Assembly: GCA_035455245.1 (NCBI GenBank)
Contig: DATIFN010000020.1
Span: 5,344-69,343, forward strand
From: UBA8516 sp035455245
GTDB taxonomy: Archaea > Thermoproteota > Nitrososphaeria > Nitrososphaerales > Nitrosopumilaceae
Reading direction: 5' to 3'
DNA: 64,000 bases
The position numbers and the translations under genes were made by a program. The notes below the pieces were generated by a model, which searched no databases, was not told the origin of the DNA, and worked only from the letters and a program-made list of their open reading frames with translations. Of this stretch, positions 26,021-35,117 are shown in pieces (the stretch's first letter is position 1; every line of letters starts with the position of its first letter).

Positions 26021-27289
26021 ATGGCGAGGATCTGGGTAGAAGCACATGGTTGTTCTGCAAGTTTTGCAGATTCTGAGATGATTTCTGGTCTTATTGTAAA
26101 TGGGGGTCACACCCTTGCTCAGAGTACATCAGATTCTGATCTGAACTTGATTGTTACCTGCTCAGTAAAAGATGCAACTGCAAACAAGATGATATATCGA
26201 ATTAAAACACTGAAGTCAAAACCTCTTATTGTTGCGGGATGTCTGCCAAAAGCTGAAAGAGGTACTGTTGAAAAATTTAGTCCTACGGCAAGCATGCTTG
26301 GTCCAAATTCTATTGGAAAAACGCTTGATGTCATAGACTTTGCATTGAAAGGAAAAAAAAGAGTGGAGATTGTGGATTCCGATATCTCTAAAGTTGGATT
26401 GCCCAAAGTCAGACTAAATCCAGTTATTGGAATAATAGAGATTGCAAGTGGTTGTATGAGTGAATGTACTTTTTGTCAAACAAAACTCTCCAAGGGTGAT
26501 TTGCGTAGCTACCGAATTGGTGATATTGTCAGACAAATTAGGCATGATTTGAGTGATGGGTGTAAAGAGATCTGGCTTTCTTCTACGGATAACGGATGTT
26601 ATGGATTAGACATAGGAACAGATCTGCCTGGCCTAATAACTTCAGTTGCAGAGATTAACCAAGACTTCATGATAAGAATAGGCATGATGAATCCAATGTA
26701 TATGCCAAGAGTTCGTGATGGTCTATTGAAGGCATTTGAAACAGACAAAGTCTTCAAATTTCTTCATATTCCTGTTCAAAGCGGAAGTAGCAGAGTCCTA
26801 AAGGAAATGAAACGTGGTCATACCGCCAAAGTATTTAGAGACACGAATGAGAAATTCCGTAAAAAGTTTGGCAAGTTTACAATTTCAACCGATGTCATAG
26901 TTGGATTTCCCTCTGAAAGTGAGGATGATTTTGAGCAGACAGTAGAACTGATAAAAGAGACCAGACCTGATGTGATAAACCTCTCACGATATAGTGCAAG
27001 ACCAGGTACAGAAGCTTCTAAAATGAAGCAAATGGAGGTGTCTGAAGTAAAAAGACGAAGTAAGATTGTATTTGAGTTGGCAAAAAAAATAGCCTATGAG
27101 AGGAACAAAGAATGGTTAGGTTGGAGGGGAAAGGTATTATTTGATGAAATCTCAGAAGGTATGATAAAAGGAAGAAACTTTGCCTACAAACCAGTAGTTA
27201 TTGATGAGGAAAAAAAAATAGGAGAAAAAATCAACGTTGAGATCATAAGGGCTACACAATTTGGATTGTATGGAAAAATTGTAAGCTAA
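26021..27289 (+). CDS. tRNA N6-threonylcarbamoyladenosine methylthiotransferase (CDKAL1/e-MtaB type)
   Basis: Radical SAM enzyme converting t6A37 to ms2t6A37 in tRNA. The 422 residues show the three MiaB-family parts. The first is an N-terminal UPF0004 domain with three cysteines (EAHGCSASFADS, IVTCSVKDAT, VAGCLPKAE). The second is the radical SAM domain with the CxxxCxxC cluster in SGCMSECTFCQTK. The third is a C-terminal TRAM domain (about residues 365-422). The HGCS and CSVK style fits the archaeal/eukaryotic clade. Confidence 0.9.
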   Translation: MARIWVEAHGCSASFADSEMISGLIVNGGHTLAQSTSDSDLNLIVTCSVKDATANKMIYRIKTLKSKPLIVAGCLPKAERGTVEKFSPTASMLGPNSIGKTLDVIDFALKGKKRVEIVDSDISKVGLPKVRLNPVIGIIEIASGCMSECTFCQTKLSKGDLRSYRIGDIVRQIRHDLSDGCKEIWLSSTDNGCYGLDIGTDLPGLITSVAEINQDFMIRIGMMNPMYMPRVRDGLLKAFETDKVFKFLHIPVQSGSSRVLKEMKRGHTAKVFRDTNEKFRKKFGKFTISTDVIVGFPSESEDDFEQTVELIKETRPDVINLSRYSARPGTEASKMKQMEVSEVKRRSKIVFELAKKIAYERNKEWLGWRGKVLFDEISEGMIKGRNFAYKPVVIDEEKKIGEKINVEIIRATQFGLYGKIVS

Positions 27290-27364
27290 AAATTTTTAGA
27301 TCCAATATAGGATCAAAACTAATCAACAACGTTTTTTAACCTACATGGGAAGCAAAAGAGAGTT

Positions 27365-28312
27365 ATGGATTTTGAGATGCAAGAACCTGTATTAGTTGTT
27401 GGACTTGGCGGAGCAGGATGTCGACTAGCAATAAAAGCCAAGGAAAAGCTGAATTCTGAATGTCTTTTGATAAGCCATGACGCAAAGGATCTAGAATCTG
27501 ATTGTACTAGAATCATGATAAATACAAACCCAGTTCTTAATCCATCCTCATACCTCATAAGAGGTGTGTCCTTTGGAATTCTTGAGGACGTAAAGGAGAG
27601 ACTAGGTAACTATTCCACGATTATAATAATTGCTAATCTTGCTGGTAAATCTGGCGCTGCTTTAGCCCCAATCATTTCTCAAGCAGGAAAAGAACTTGGA
27701 AAAAACGTGCTTTCCTTTGGTATTATGCCATTCAAGTTTGAAAAGGACAGGATTTTCTTTTCTGGGGTTTCATTAAAGAGGCTAAAAACAAATTCTGATT
27801 GCACCATTATAGTAGACAACGATGCCCTTCTTGATAGCAATCCAGACCTAACGCCTGATTCTTGTAATAAAATAACAAATGCGGCACTTCTTGAAGTAAT
27901 TTCTTCGCTAAAAGCCTCCTCAGTCCCTCTTGATACAAACATTCTTTCCACAAGTAAGGACATGTCAGATGTACAAACCTCGCTTAGAGATTCCATTAAG
28001 ATGCTTTACGAAGATGCACCACCAAATAGTGTTAAAAGCACGATGTTGTATGTCATGGGCGGAAACAAGGTATCAGTAGGGGTATTGAATTCAATGGTTA
28101 ATACAATCAGCGGAATTTTTAACGATGATAGTACACGTGTAAGCCTTTCTGTCGTAGCTGCTGAAAATTCTAAAGTCATTTTGCTCACATCAGTGGATGG
28201 CGAAACAAGATTTGATAGATATGATCCACTTGGAGTCATTCCAAATACATTAGATTGGGATTATCCAGATTGCAGTATTAAATTGGATCTTGAACTAAGT
28301 CAAATAGAATAA
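27365..28312 (+). CDS. divergent FtsZ/tubulin superfamily protein
   Basis: A 315-residue protein whose N-terminus keeps the FtsZ/tubulin T1 motif (VGLGGAGCRLA, residues 12-22) and alternating strands and helices of the GTPase domain. The T4 glycine loop, GGGTGTG in FtsZ, is here NLAGKSGAALAP (91-102) and lacks the normal glycine pattern. The T7 catalytic-loop motif is not evident. FtsZ-like proteins without a proven division role are known in thaumarchaea, where Cdv proteins divide the cell. GTP binding is uncertain. It converges on rpl31e with four bases between the stops. Confidence 0.75.
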   Translation: MDFEMQEPVLVVGLGGAGCRLAIKAKEKLNSECLLISHDAKDLESDCTRIMINTNPVLNPSSYLIRGVSFGILEDVKERLGNYSTIIIIANLAGKSGAALAPIISQAGKELGKNVLSFGIMPFKFEKDRIFFSGVSLKRLKTNSDCTIIVDNDALLDSNPDLTPDSCNKITNAALLEVISSLKASSVPLDTNILSTSKDMSDVQTSLRDSIKMLYEDAPPNSVKSTMLYVMGGNKVSVGVLNSMVNTISGIFNDDSTRVSLSVVAAENSKVILLTSVDGETRFDRYDPLGVIPNTLDWDYPDCSIKLDLELSQIE

Positions 28313-28316
28313 ATTT

Positions 28317-28799
28317 TTACTTTTTCTTTGATTTTGTACTGGATTTTGATTTAGTCTTTTCTTCTGGTTTCTTTTCAGATTTTTCTTCTTTCTTTGTTTT
28401 CTCTGGTTTTGGTGTCGGTTTTTCTTTTGTTTCTGGTTGTTTTTCTGGTGTTCGCTCTGGTTTTTCTTCCACCTTTTCTATTTTTTTTGATTTTGATTTC
28501 TTCTCTACTTCTTCCTTCTTTGGCTTTTCTTCTTGATATTTTGAAATCAAAACTGCACCATCATCATCTTTTGTTAATTTGACTCGAATCTTTCTTGGAG
28601 GATGTCTTATTCCTCTTGCCCAAACCAGGTGACTCACATCTTCTTCTATCTTTACATTTTCCGACTTCATGTGCCGTACTGCAAATTCTCTTATCATATT
28701 AATTGCCCTCTTTGCTCTTTGGTTATTTGGAGAGAGTAAAACTTTTCCGAGGTTTATTGTGTAAACACGTTCAATTGTTTCTTGAGACAAATTATCCAA
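28317..28799 (-). CDS. rpl31e: ribosomal protein L31e with Lys/Glu-rich tail
   Basis: Residues 1-88 are a normal L31e (ERVYTINLGKVLLSPNNQRA, EFAVRHMKSENVKI, LVWARGIRHPPRKIRVKL). Residues about 90-160 are a low-complexity tail of Lys, Glu, Pro, Thr and Ser that roughly doubles the protein. The start is a TTG at 28799 that overlaps the last eight bases of rpl39e, so translation is probably coupled. Tails like this occur on several ribosomal proteins of this group; a role is not known to me. Confidence 0.93.
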   Translation of the reverse strand: MDNLSQETIERVYTINLGKVLLSPNNQRAKRAINMIREFAVRHMKSENVKIEEDVSHLVWARGIRHPPRKIRVKLTKDDDGAVLISKYQEEKPKKEEVEKKSKSKKIEKVEEKPERTPEKQPETKEKPTPKPEKTKKEEKSEKKPEEKTKSKSSTKSKKK

Positions 28800-28950
28800 C
28801 TCCTACATCTGTTCTTCGCCACTGTCTTTTCTTTGGATTTGTTCGAACTGTTCTTTTTGTTTTGATTATTACCCACGCTGGAACAGATGAATTCTGCTTT
28901 AGTTTTTTCATCAATCTTATTTTCCTTGGAGTGGACTTGTGAGCTGCCAT
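28792..28950 (-). CDS. rpl39e: ribosomal protein L39e
   Basis: A 52-residue basic protein with the L39e pattern: MAAHKSTPRKIRLMKKLKQN, then VPAWVIIKTKRTVRTNPKKR and QWRRTDVGVG. The length is that of the family. The ATG is at 28950 and the TAA at 28792-28794. It overlaps the start of rpl31e, giving the common archaeal L39e-L31e pair; the aIF6 gene that often follows is not here. A TATA-like TTTAAAAAG lies about 25 bases upstream. Confidence 0.93.
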   Translation of the reverse strand: MAAHKSTPRKIRLMKKLKQNSSVPAWVIIKTKRTVRTNPKKRQWRRTDVGVG

Positions 28951-29012
28951 GAAAGTTGGACAATCCTGACCTCTTTTTAAATGAATCTCGGATACGTGTG
29001 TTTTATGTGCAG

Positions 29013-29573
29013 TTATAACATCCCGTTTTCTGACAGTAGCATCATAATTTGTTTTATCATCCTTGCAGACGCCCCCCAGATCAAGTAATCTTGATATCTA
29101 AAAGTATACATTTCTTGAATTGAACTGTGAGTAGGATCTCTGTCTTTTTCTATTGTTTTGAAAAGTGGAAACATGGGGATATGTAGGATTTTTTCGATTT
29201 CTGAGTTTGGTTTGAGCTTTGGAATTTCAGAGGTAATTGAAACAAATGGTGTAATTGTAAAACCAGAGTTGAGGGTTGTGACTGGTTTTAGCTGCCCGAT
29301 GATTTGTTGTCGTAATACATCAAGCCCGATTTCTTCTCTTGTTTCTCTCATAGCTGTTTCAAGGAGATCATAATCATCTTCTTTCCAGGTTCCACCAGGA
29401 AAAGAAATCTCCCCTGGGTGTAAATTCATTGTTTTTGGCCGTTCAGTCATAATCATTTTATGTTCTGAACCATGAATTAGTATCAATACTGCAGCAAGCT
29501 TTTTCTTCCCATTTTCCTTGGCATCAGGAACAATTTCATTCGATAGTGTGTTTTTGAGTTTTTGTGGATCCAT
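29013..29573 (-). CDS. Nudix hydrolase (CoA pyrophosphatase-like)
   Basis: A 186-residue Nudix protein. The Nudix box is seen in GTWKEDDYDLLETAMRETREE followed by IGLD, with the REEIG-type metal-binding Glu residues in place. The preceding LHPGEISFPGG matches the NudL/CoA diphosphatase subgroup, which usually reads R-x-G-x-ISFPGG. Likely substrates are CoA or oxidised CoA derivatives, but this is family-level inference. It is monocistronic. Confidence 0.85.
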   Translation of the reverse strand: MDPQKLKNTLSNEIVPDAKENGKKKLAAVLILIHGSEHKMIMTERPKTMNLHPGEISFPGGTWKEDDYDLLETAMRETREEIGLDVLRQQIIGQLKPVTTLNSGFTITPFVSITSEIPKLKPNSEIEKILHIPMFPLFKTIEKDRDPTHSSIQEMYTFRYQDYLIWGASARMIKQIMMLLSENGML

Positions 29574-29621
29574 CTATTAATACATATCTGAAATTGTTAT
29601 TGATTGTTACCGTCAATCAAA

Positions 29622-32120
29622 CTATATAATAAAATACTCTGCGTTAGGATGATGTACTATTAATGCTGCTGTTGATTGTTCAGGAACAATTTGGCCTGCT
29701 TCTGTCAAAGTAATGTTAGATTTCTCAGGTTCTAATAACTTCCATACTATATGATGCTGTGCTACATCTGGGCAGCTAGGATATCCCCAGCTATATCTCA
29801 ATCCTCTTTTTTCTCCAATTTTTAATTCATTTCTTATTTTTTGGTTCGTCCATTCTGCCATGGCTTCGGCAGTTTCAACTGCTAGTCCATGCAAATAATA
29901 CGCATCAGTGTATTTTTCTTCCTTGTTCCATTTCTCTATAAGTTCAGAGACTTTGTTGCCCACAGTTACTACCTGAAATACAACAACATCATCTTCTCCA
30001 AAATAATCTGTAATGCACAGATGTCTTTCTTTTGTTGATCTTGGAAAAACAAATGTCATCTGGTCACCTTTATGATCTACAACTAGTTTGTTTTCTTTAT
30101 TATGACATTTAAAATAACCATAAACGATGGTTGGTTCAAAAAGTCCCTCTCTGGTTATTCTTTCTTTCCATTGTTGCAGTAATTTTTCGTGTTCTGGTTC
30201 GGATTCCTTTGCTTTGTTTCCGCGCAATCCCCATGATAATGCGAAAAGTGATTTTTTATTGATGAATTTCCAAACTTCGTTAAGATCAATTTGTTTTGGT
30301 CCCAGTCTAATTGCTTGATCAATAATGGGTGGAATGGGTGGGGTTACTGGTTTTATCCCACTGTGTGGCAGATCTTCAGTAACCTCTCGTATAACTCGTG
30401 TTTCTTTCCACTTTTCCAGTTTTGTTTTCCATTCTTGAAGGAAATTTGGTTTTTCATCAGAAACAAGTTTATCCATTGTTTTTAGTCCGTCAAACATGTT
30501 TTTGCAATAAAATACACCAGGAGTGTATATTCCGTCTTCTTTAGCTATTCTGTTTATGTAATTACTGTTAATGGCAGCACCCCCACACAATATGGGCAAA
30601 CTCATGTTGTTTTTTCTAGCATAATCTACAAAATACTGCATCTGCTTTGAAGTCGATACTAATAAGGCTGATAATCCTATAGCGTCTGGTTTTACTTCGT
30701 TGATCTTGTCTAGGAATTTTTGTAAAGGGACTTGTTTTCCTAAATCATATACAGAATAACCATTATTTTCAAAGATGGTTTTGACTAGATTCTTTCCGAT
30801 ATCATGAACGTCACCGTAAACTGTTCCCAAAACTAGTTTGCCCTTGCTTGTTCCTTCTTGTTTTAAGAGATATTTTTCAAGCTCACTAACGGCAGCTTTC
30901 ATACATTCTGCAGATTTTAATACAAAAGGCAAGATGAGCTCTCCTGCTCCAAACTTATCGCCAACTTCTTTCATGGCCGGAAGTAGTTCATCATTGAGTA
31001 TTCTTATTGCACCTTCATGTGTTACTTCTTTTGGTGCTTGCAAAAGCAACCAACCATTTTTTGAAATGAGTGATTTTGTTAGGGAAATTTTTTCAGCGAT
31101 TGCAGTGACGACGTCATTTTCGATTCCATCTTTTAACCTATTGACTATTCTGAAATTACATTTTTTTCCTGCACTCCATAAAGGATCGATTTCAACTCGT
31201 TTTACTGCAGTACTTACAGTACTCTTATTTTCAAAATATGCTATAAATTCCGAGAGGGCGTTTGAATGGGCATTAAAGATTAAATCTTCTGCAAGTTTTC
31301 TTTCTTTCTCGTTGATTTCAGAGTAGGGAACAACATCTTTTGGGTTAATTATTACAGTGTCTAGCCCATTTTTTACAGCATGGTATAGAAAGACTGCATT
31401 TAGTATCTTACGCGCCTGAGGAGCCAAACCAAAGCTTATGTTACTCAGACCAATGGTGGTAAACGAATTTGGAAATCGTTGTTTTACTAGTTTAATTCCT
31501 TCAAGGGTGTTTTTTGCAGCATCTTGAAATTCCGATTCACCAGTGGCAAGTGTAAACGTCAAAACATCAAAAATAAACTGTTCCGGTTTTAGTCCATATT
31601 TTTTTCCTGTTTCAAAAAGCAGCTCCGCAGTTTCAAGTTTTTCCTGCGGCGTTTTTGCCATTCCCTTTGGTCCTATACACATTGCTATCGCTGGAGTTCC
31701 ATATTTTTCCATAAGAGGAGCAAGTGCATGGAATCGACTTCCATCGCCTTCTAGATTTATTGAATTTATAATCGGTTTTCCAGGAATTTGTTCTAGTGCA
31801 GCTGAAATCACGTTAGGATCGGTTGAATCTAAAACAAGTGGTGCGTCTATTTCTAAACTTAATAATTTTACAAGTTTTTTCATAAATTCTAATTCATCTG
31901 AGCGTTCTGTAGTTGCAACACAAACATCAAGGCAGTGAGCGCCGTCTTCTACTTGATTTCTAGCTAAATTCAGTAATTCATCAAAGTTATCATTAAGTAC
32001 ACATTCTTTGGCTTTTTTTGATCCTTGTGTGTTTAGTCTCTCTCCAATTATCAATGGTGGAGGTTCTTGTTTAAGATCAACCGCCTTTAATGCTGAACTG
32101 ACTCTTGCTATATCCAACAT
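29622..32120 (-). CDS. metH: cobalamin-dependent methionine synthase, C-terminal subunit
   Basis: Carries MetH domains 2 to 4 in one 832-residue protein. The first is the pterin (methyl-folate) domain with PLIIGERLNTQGSKK and a TIM barrel (about 15-290). Next come the B12-binding cap and Rossmann domain with DVHDIG, whose His is the lower cobalt ligand (about residue 437), and GLSALLVST. Last is an activation domain with the SAM-site-like RGLRYSWGYPSCPD near the C-terminus. The homocysteine-binding domain is encoded separately at 32149-33105. The two genes are 28 bases apart and form an operon that methylates homocysteine. Confidence 0.92.
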   Translation of the reverse strand: MLDIARVSSALKAVDLKQEPPPLIIGERLNTQGSKKAKECVLNDNFDELLNLARNQVEDGAHCLDVCVATTERSDELEFMKKLVKLLSLEIDAPLVLDSTDPNVISAALEQIPGKPIINSINLEGDGSRFHALAPLMEKYGTPAIAMCIGPKGMAKTPQEKLETAELLFETGKKYGLKPEQFIFDVLTFTLATGESEFQDAAKNTLEGIKLVKQRFPNSFTTIGLSNISFGLAPQARKILNAVFLYHAVKNGLDTVIINPKDVVPYSEINEKERKLAEDLIFNAHSNALSEFIAYFENKSTVSTAVKRVEIDPLWSAGKKCNFRIVNRLKDGIENDVVTAIAEKISLTKSLISKNGWLLLQAPKEVTHEGAIRILNDELLPAMKEVGDKFGAGELILPFVLKSAECMKAAVSELEKYLLKQEGTSKGKLVLGTVYGDVHDIGKNLVKTIFENNGYSVYDLGKQVPLQKFLDKINEVKPDAIGLSALLVSTSKQMQYFVDYARKNNMSLPILCGGAAINSNYINRIAKEDGIYTPGVFYCKNMFDGLKTMDKLVSDEKPNFLQEWKTKLEKWKETRVIREVTEDLPHSGIKPVTPPIPPIIDQAIRLGPKQIDLNEVWKFINKKSLFALSWGLRGNKAKESEPEHEKLLQQWKERITREGLFEPTIVYGYFKCHNKENKLVVDHKGDQMTFVFPRSTKERHLCITDYFGEDDVVVFQVVTVGNKVSELIEKWNKEEKYTDAYYLHGLAVETAEAMAEWTNQKIRNELKIGEKRGLRYSWGYPSCPDVAQHHIVWKLLEPEKSNITLTEAGQIVPEQSTAALIVHHPNAEYFII

Positions 32121-32148
32121 GTTAGTTGTAACTATTTTTTCTAAATAC

Positions 32149-33105
32149 TTATGCCTTAATCCTTTTTTGATCTATGACTTTACGTAGAGACGCAATATGT
32201 GCAGGGTTTGTTCCACAACATCCTCCAATGATTCGAACTTGATTGAAATCAGTAATGAAATTGTCTAGAGTTTTGGCCATATCATCAGGTGTCATCTTAT
32301 ACACTGCTTTTCCTCCCTGATTTTCTGGCATTCCTGCGTTTGGTACTACTAGTAATGGAATAGTACTTTGTTCATTAAGCCATCTTATACTGGTGGTCAT
32401 CTCTATGGGACCGGTCGAACAGTTCAATCCAAAAACATCAATTCCCATATCTGATATTGTTGTAAATGCTGCTTGCACATTTGTTCCAAGCAACATTTTT
32501 CCATATTGATCTAGTGTTATGTTTGCAATGATAGGAATTTTTTTTCCTAATTTTTTCATTGCAAGATGAGATCCTTCAATAGCAAGTTTTACCTCAAGAA
32601 TATCTTGGCTGGTTTCAATTAATAATGCATCTACACCACCTTCAATCAAACCTTCAGCTTGTAATTCAAAAGATTCTCTTATCTCGTTTAGTGGTTTTTG
32701 TCCCAAGGAGGGATCGTTAGAGCTGGGTAGAAAACCAGTGGGTCCCATCGATCCAATAACATATCTTGGTTTATCAGTGAATTTTTTAGCAACATCTACT
32801 GCAAGTTCGGCAATCTTTTTGTTAAACTCTACAGTTTTGTTTCCATATCCATATTCTTCCAGCTTTAGTTTGTTTGAACCAAATGTGTTGGTCTCAATGC
32901 AATCAGCCCCAGATTCTAAATAATTTTTGTGAATTTTTCTAATCCATTCCGGTCTTGTGAAAGACAGACCATCATTAAACCCATCTTTACCATCTGGAAA
33001 ATCTTCTGGTTTTGGATCTAGTTTTTGAATTTCAGTACCCATCGCTCCATCAAAAAGTAATATTCTATTTCTCAATGCACTAATGAATGGTTCTTTCTCG
33101 GCCAA
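32149..33105 (-). CDS. homocysteine S-methyltransferase domain of split MetH
   Basis: The N-terminal module of methionine synthase as a stand-alone 318-residue protein. It begins LLFDGAMGTEIQKL. The zinc ligands are the Cys in GLNCSTGP and the adjacent pair in IIGGCCGTNPAHI. It activates homocysteine for methyl transfer from cobalamin held by the next gene's product. The start is a TTG at 33105. It is divergent from the MetF-like gene, which would supply methyl-folate. Confidence 0.92.
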   Translation of the reverse strand: MAEKEPFISALRNRILLFDGAMGTEIQKLDPKPEDFPDGKDGFNDGLSFTRPEWIRKIHKNYLESGADCIETNTFGSNKLKLEEYGYGNKTVEFNKKIAELAVDVAKKFTDKPRYVIGSMGPTGFLPSSNDPSLGQKPLNEIRESFELQAEGLIEGGVDALLIETSQDILEVKLAIEGSHLAMKKLGKKIPIIANITLDQYGKMLLGTNVQAAFTTISDMGIDVFGLNCSTGPIEMTTSIRWLNEQSTIPLLVVPNAGMPENQGGKAVYKMTPDDMAKTLDNFITDFNQVRIIGGCCGTNPAHIASLRKVIDQKRIKA

Positions 33106-33178
33106 GATATTTTCAAAGTGTTTTTATCAATTTAATTCCTTTTATTGATTATACTCCTCTCATATGGATCATCCAAAA

Positions 33179-33187
33179 GTTATAATC
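33179..33187 (+). promoter_or_regulatory. TATA-like box of the MetF-like gene
   Basis: GTTATAATC lies about 27 bases before the ATG at 33209, fitting a leaderless archaeal transcript. It sits in the 103-base divergent region with the methionine synthase genes. Confidence 0.45.
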
Positions 33188-33208
33188 AAGTAACTTAGAG
33201 ATTCTCTT

Positions 33209-33964
33209 ATGACAATAACTTATGAACTAAATCCCCCAAAGGTAATTCAAGATACAATACTGTCTCAAAAAGAATTGCAGGATTCTGTAGATAAACTAAA
33301 AGAAAGAGCACTTACTGTTAGCAAAAATTGTGATGGGATCCACATTACAGATTCGGTTCTTGGAATACCACGGATTTCGCCCATGATAACTGGCTCTTTT
33401 ATCCGAAGGTCCAATACTAAGATAGAGATCACGTCTAGCATCCGTGTAAGAGATAGAAACCTTACGTCGTTGACGCAATCAGTATGTGATGCAATATTAT
33501 TAGATTTAAACGGAGTTTTGATTCTCAAAGGTGATGCGCCGCCTGAGGGACCACAAGATTCCAAACTTATTCCAAGTGATGTCGTCAAACAATTTAATCA
33601 TCGTGGATTTGGGAAAAAAATTGATCTTTTTCTTTCAATACCAAACAATCCAGATTTTAATAAAATTCATAAAAAAATCGAAGCTGAACCAAAAGGATTT
33701 GTAACTCAGGTCATTAGTTCTATTGATCAAGTAACAAGGATAGTGGACAAATTAAAACCACAGGGTTTTAGAATAATCCCATGTATTTTGCTTCCAACCG
33801 ATAAAAATTCTAACTCTGCAAAAATGTTGAATTTGGATTGGACGTCTTATCAAAGTGACGCTGTTGATTTTATAAAAAAGGCATATAAAATTGCAGGAAA
33901 TGTCCTAATAAGCTCGCCAAATGACTTCAAAGCCGCACTAGATACTCTAAAGAAATTACATTAA
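33209..33964 (+). CDS. methylenetetrahydrofolate reductase-like protein
   Basis: A short (251-residue) MetF/MTHFR-type TIM-barrel protein: YELNPPK at the N-terminus with the catalytic-region Glu, DGIHITDSVLG, and ILKGDAPPEGP where typical MetF has LRGDPP. It would reduce methylene-folate to the methyl-folate used by the divergent split MetH. It is shorter than bacterial MetF (about 290), so substrate and cofactor details are uncertain. Confidence 0.8.
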   Translation: MTITYELNPPKVIQDTILSQKELQDSVDKLKERALTVSKNCDGIHITDSVLGIPRISPMITGSFIRRSNTKIEITSSIRVRDRNLTSLTQSVCDAILLDLNGVLILKGDAPPEGPQDSKLIPSDVVKQFNHRGFGKKIDLFLSIPNNPDFNKIHKKIEAEPKGFVTQVISSIDQVTRIVDKLKPQGFRIIPCILLPTDKNSNSAKMLNLDWTSYQSDAVDFIKKAYKIAGNVLISSPNDFKAALDTLKKLH

Positions 33965-33996
33965 AATTTGGCAAACAATTCAAACATGTTGCCTTT

Positions 33997-35046
33997 ATGA
34001 AACAAGACATTGTCATACTAGCAAATTTTCTTGCATTAGTTGGGTTAGTTTTCCTTACAAACCAGTTTGCAAATGGAGAGGTTTGGATTCCAGATAACCA
34101 ATTTGGTTCGTATTTTGATCACGATGGAATTTACACAGTTATTGGAGCGGTAAAAAATTCAGAGAGTTATCCAATAGTTCCTGTAATAACAATTAAGATA
34201 CAAGATGGCGATAAGATGATTTCAGAATCTTATAGTTTACCAGTAGCAAATCCTACAGAAGACATACCATTTAAAATTAAATTTGATCAAGTTTCAAGTA
34301 AAAATCCGATTCTTGAAAAACCACAAGTTACATTTGTTTCAGGTCCTAGTGATTATATCGACATCGAAGTTGTTTATGATGAACTTGTCAAACATCAAGA
34401 TGGTCACACTTCTGGTTTCATAATAAATAATGGAAATTCTACTGCACTTGGAGTTAAAGTGTATGCATTAGTTTATGGAAAGGATAACAAGTTTATCGAT
34501 GTAGGAAAAAGTGTTGAAAACATAGATAAACTTGGGCCTGGTGAAAAAAAAGCGTTTTCGATTTATCCAGATCCGTTGTTTGCGACACAGGTAAATTACT
34601 ATAGCTGTTTTGTGATTGGGGACGACATGGTAATACCAACTTTTGTTATAAGAGATGATAAAAGGTTCGATTTTAGATACAAGACAGAAGGATACCTAAC
34701 TGAAATAAATTTTGATAGCGAGAAAAATGCATTAACATTTTTTGCAAGAAATCCATGGCCGATGAAATCTTATGCAAACATTGAATTCCCTGTGGAATCA
34801 GAGTCACAAAAATTTGTTGTGTATCAAGAAGGAAAAAAAATTGATTCAATACAAAGTAGAGACGAACATAAAACATGGCATGTAGTATTTGATTTAGAAC
34901 CACAATCAAGCCAGCAAATAACTATTTCTGGATTTGAGACGACTGGGAAACCAGATGGTGGTTTTAATACATTTTATTTACTTGGGATCATAGCCGTTTG
35001 TGCCATAATAGTGGGAATTTTTGTTAAAAAGAGAAAACACACCTAA
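33997..35046 (+). CDS. secreted, C-terminally anchored beta-sandwich protein
   Basis: A 349-residue protein with an N-terminal hydrophobic signal (IVILANFLALVGLVFLTN), three beta-rich segments and a C-terminal membrane helix (YLLGIIAVCAIIVGIFV) with a KKRK tail. The middle part reads like a repeated CARDB/FxLD-type adhesive domain (TSGFIINNGNSTALGVKVYA). The last domain (NIEFPVESESQKFVVYQEG, then QQITISGFE) resembles those at 19703 and 21438. The function is unknown; the exterior location is inferred. It follows the MetF-like gene by 32 bases. Confidence 0.65.
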   Translation: MKQDIVILANFLALVGLVFLTNQFANGEVWIPDNQFGSYFDHDGIYTVIGAVKNSESYPIVPVITIKIQDGDKMISESYSLPVANPTEDIPFKIKFDQVSSKNPILEKPQVTFVSGPSDYIDIEVVYDELVKHQDGHTSGFIINNGNSTALGVKVYALVYGKDNKFIDVGKSVENIDKLGPGEKKAFSIYPDPLFATQVNYYSCFVIGDDMVIPTFVIRDDKRFDFRYKTEGYLTEINFDSEKNALTFFARNPWPMKSYANIEFPVESESQKFVVYQEGKKIDSIQSRDEHKTWHVVFDLEPQSSQQITISGFETTGKPDGGFNTFYLLGIIAVCAIIVGIFVKKRKHT

Positions 35047-35117
35047 CTTTACTTAAAGGCGTTAGGAAATAAAAAAACCAGTATCAGACTAAACCCAATC
35101 CTGATGTTTCTTTTCTT

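Noticed and set aside
28754..28963. 69-codon minus frame across the L39e region
   Set aside because: It is an out-of-frame shadow; the true L39e reads in another frame with full family identity.
33106..33208. A cobalamin riboswitch before the methionine synthase operon
   Set aside because: The gap is too short and no B12-box-like conserved sequence is visible.
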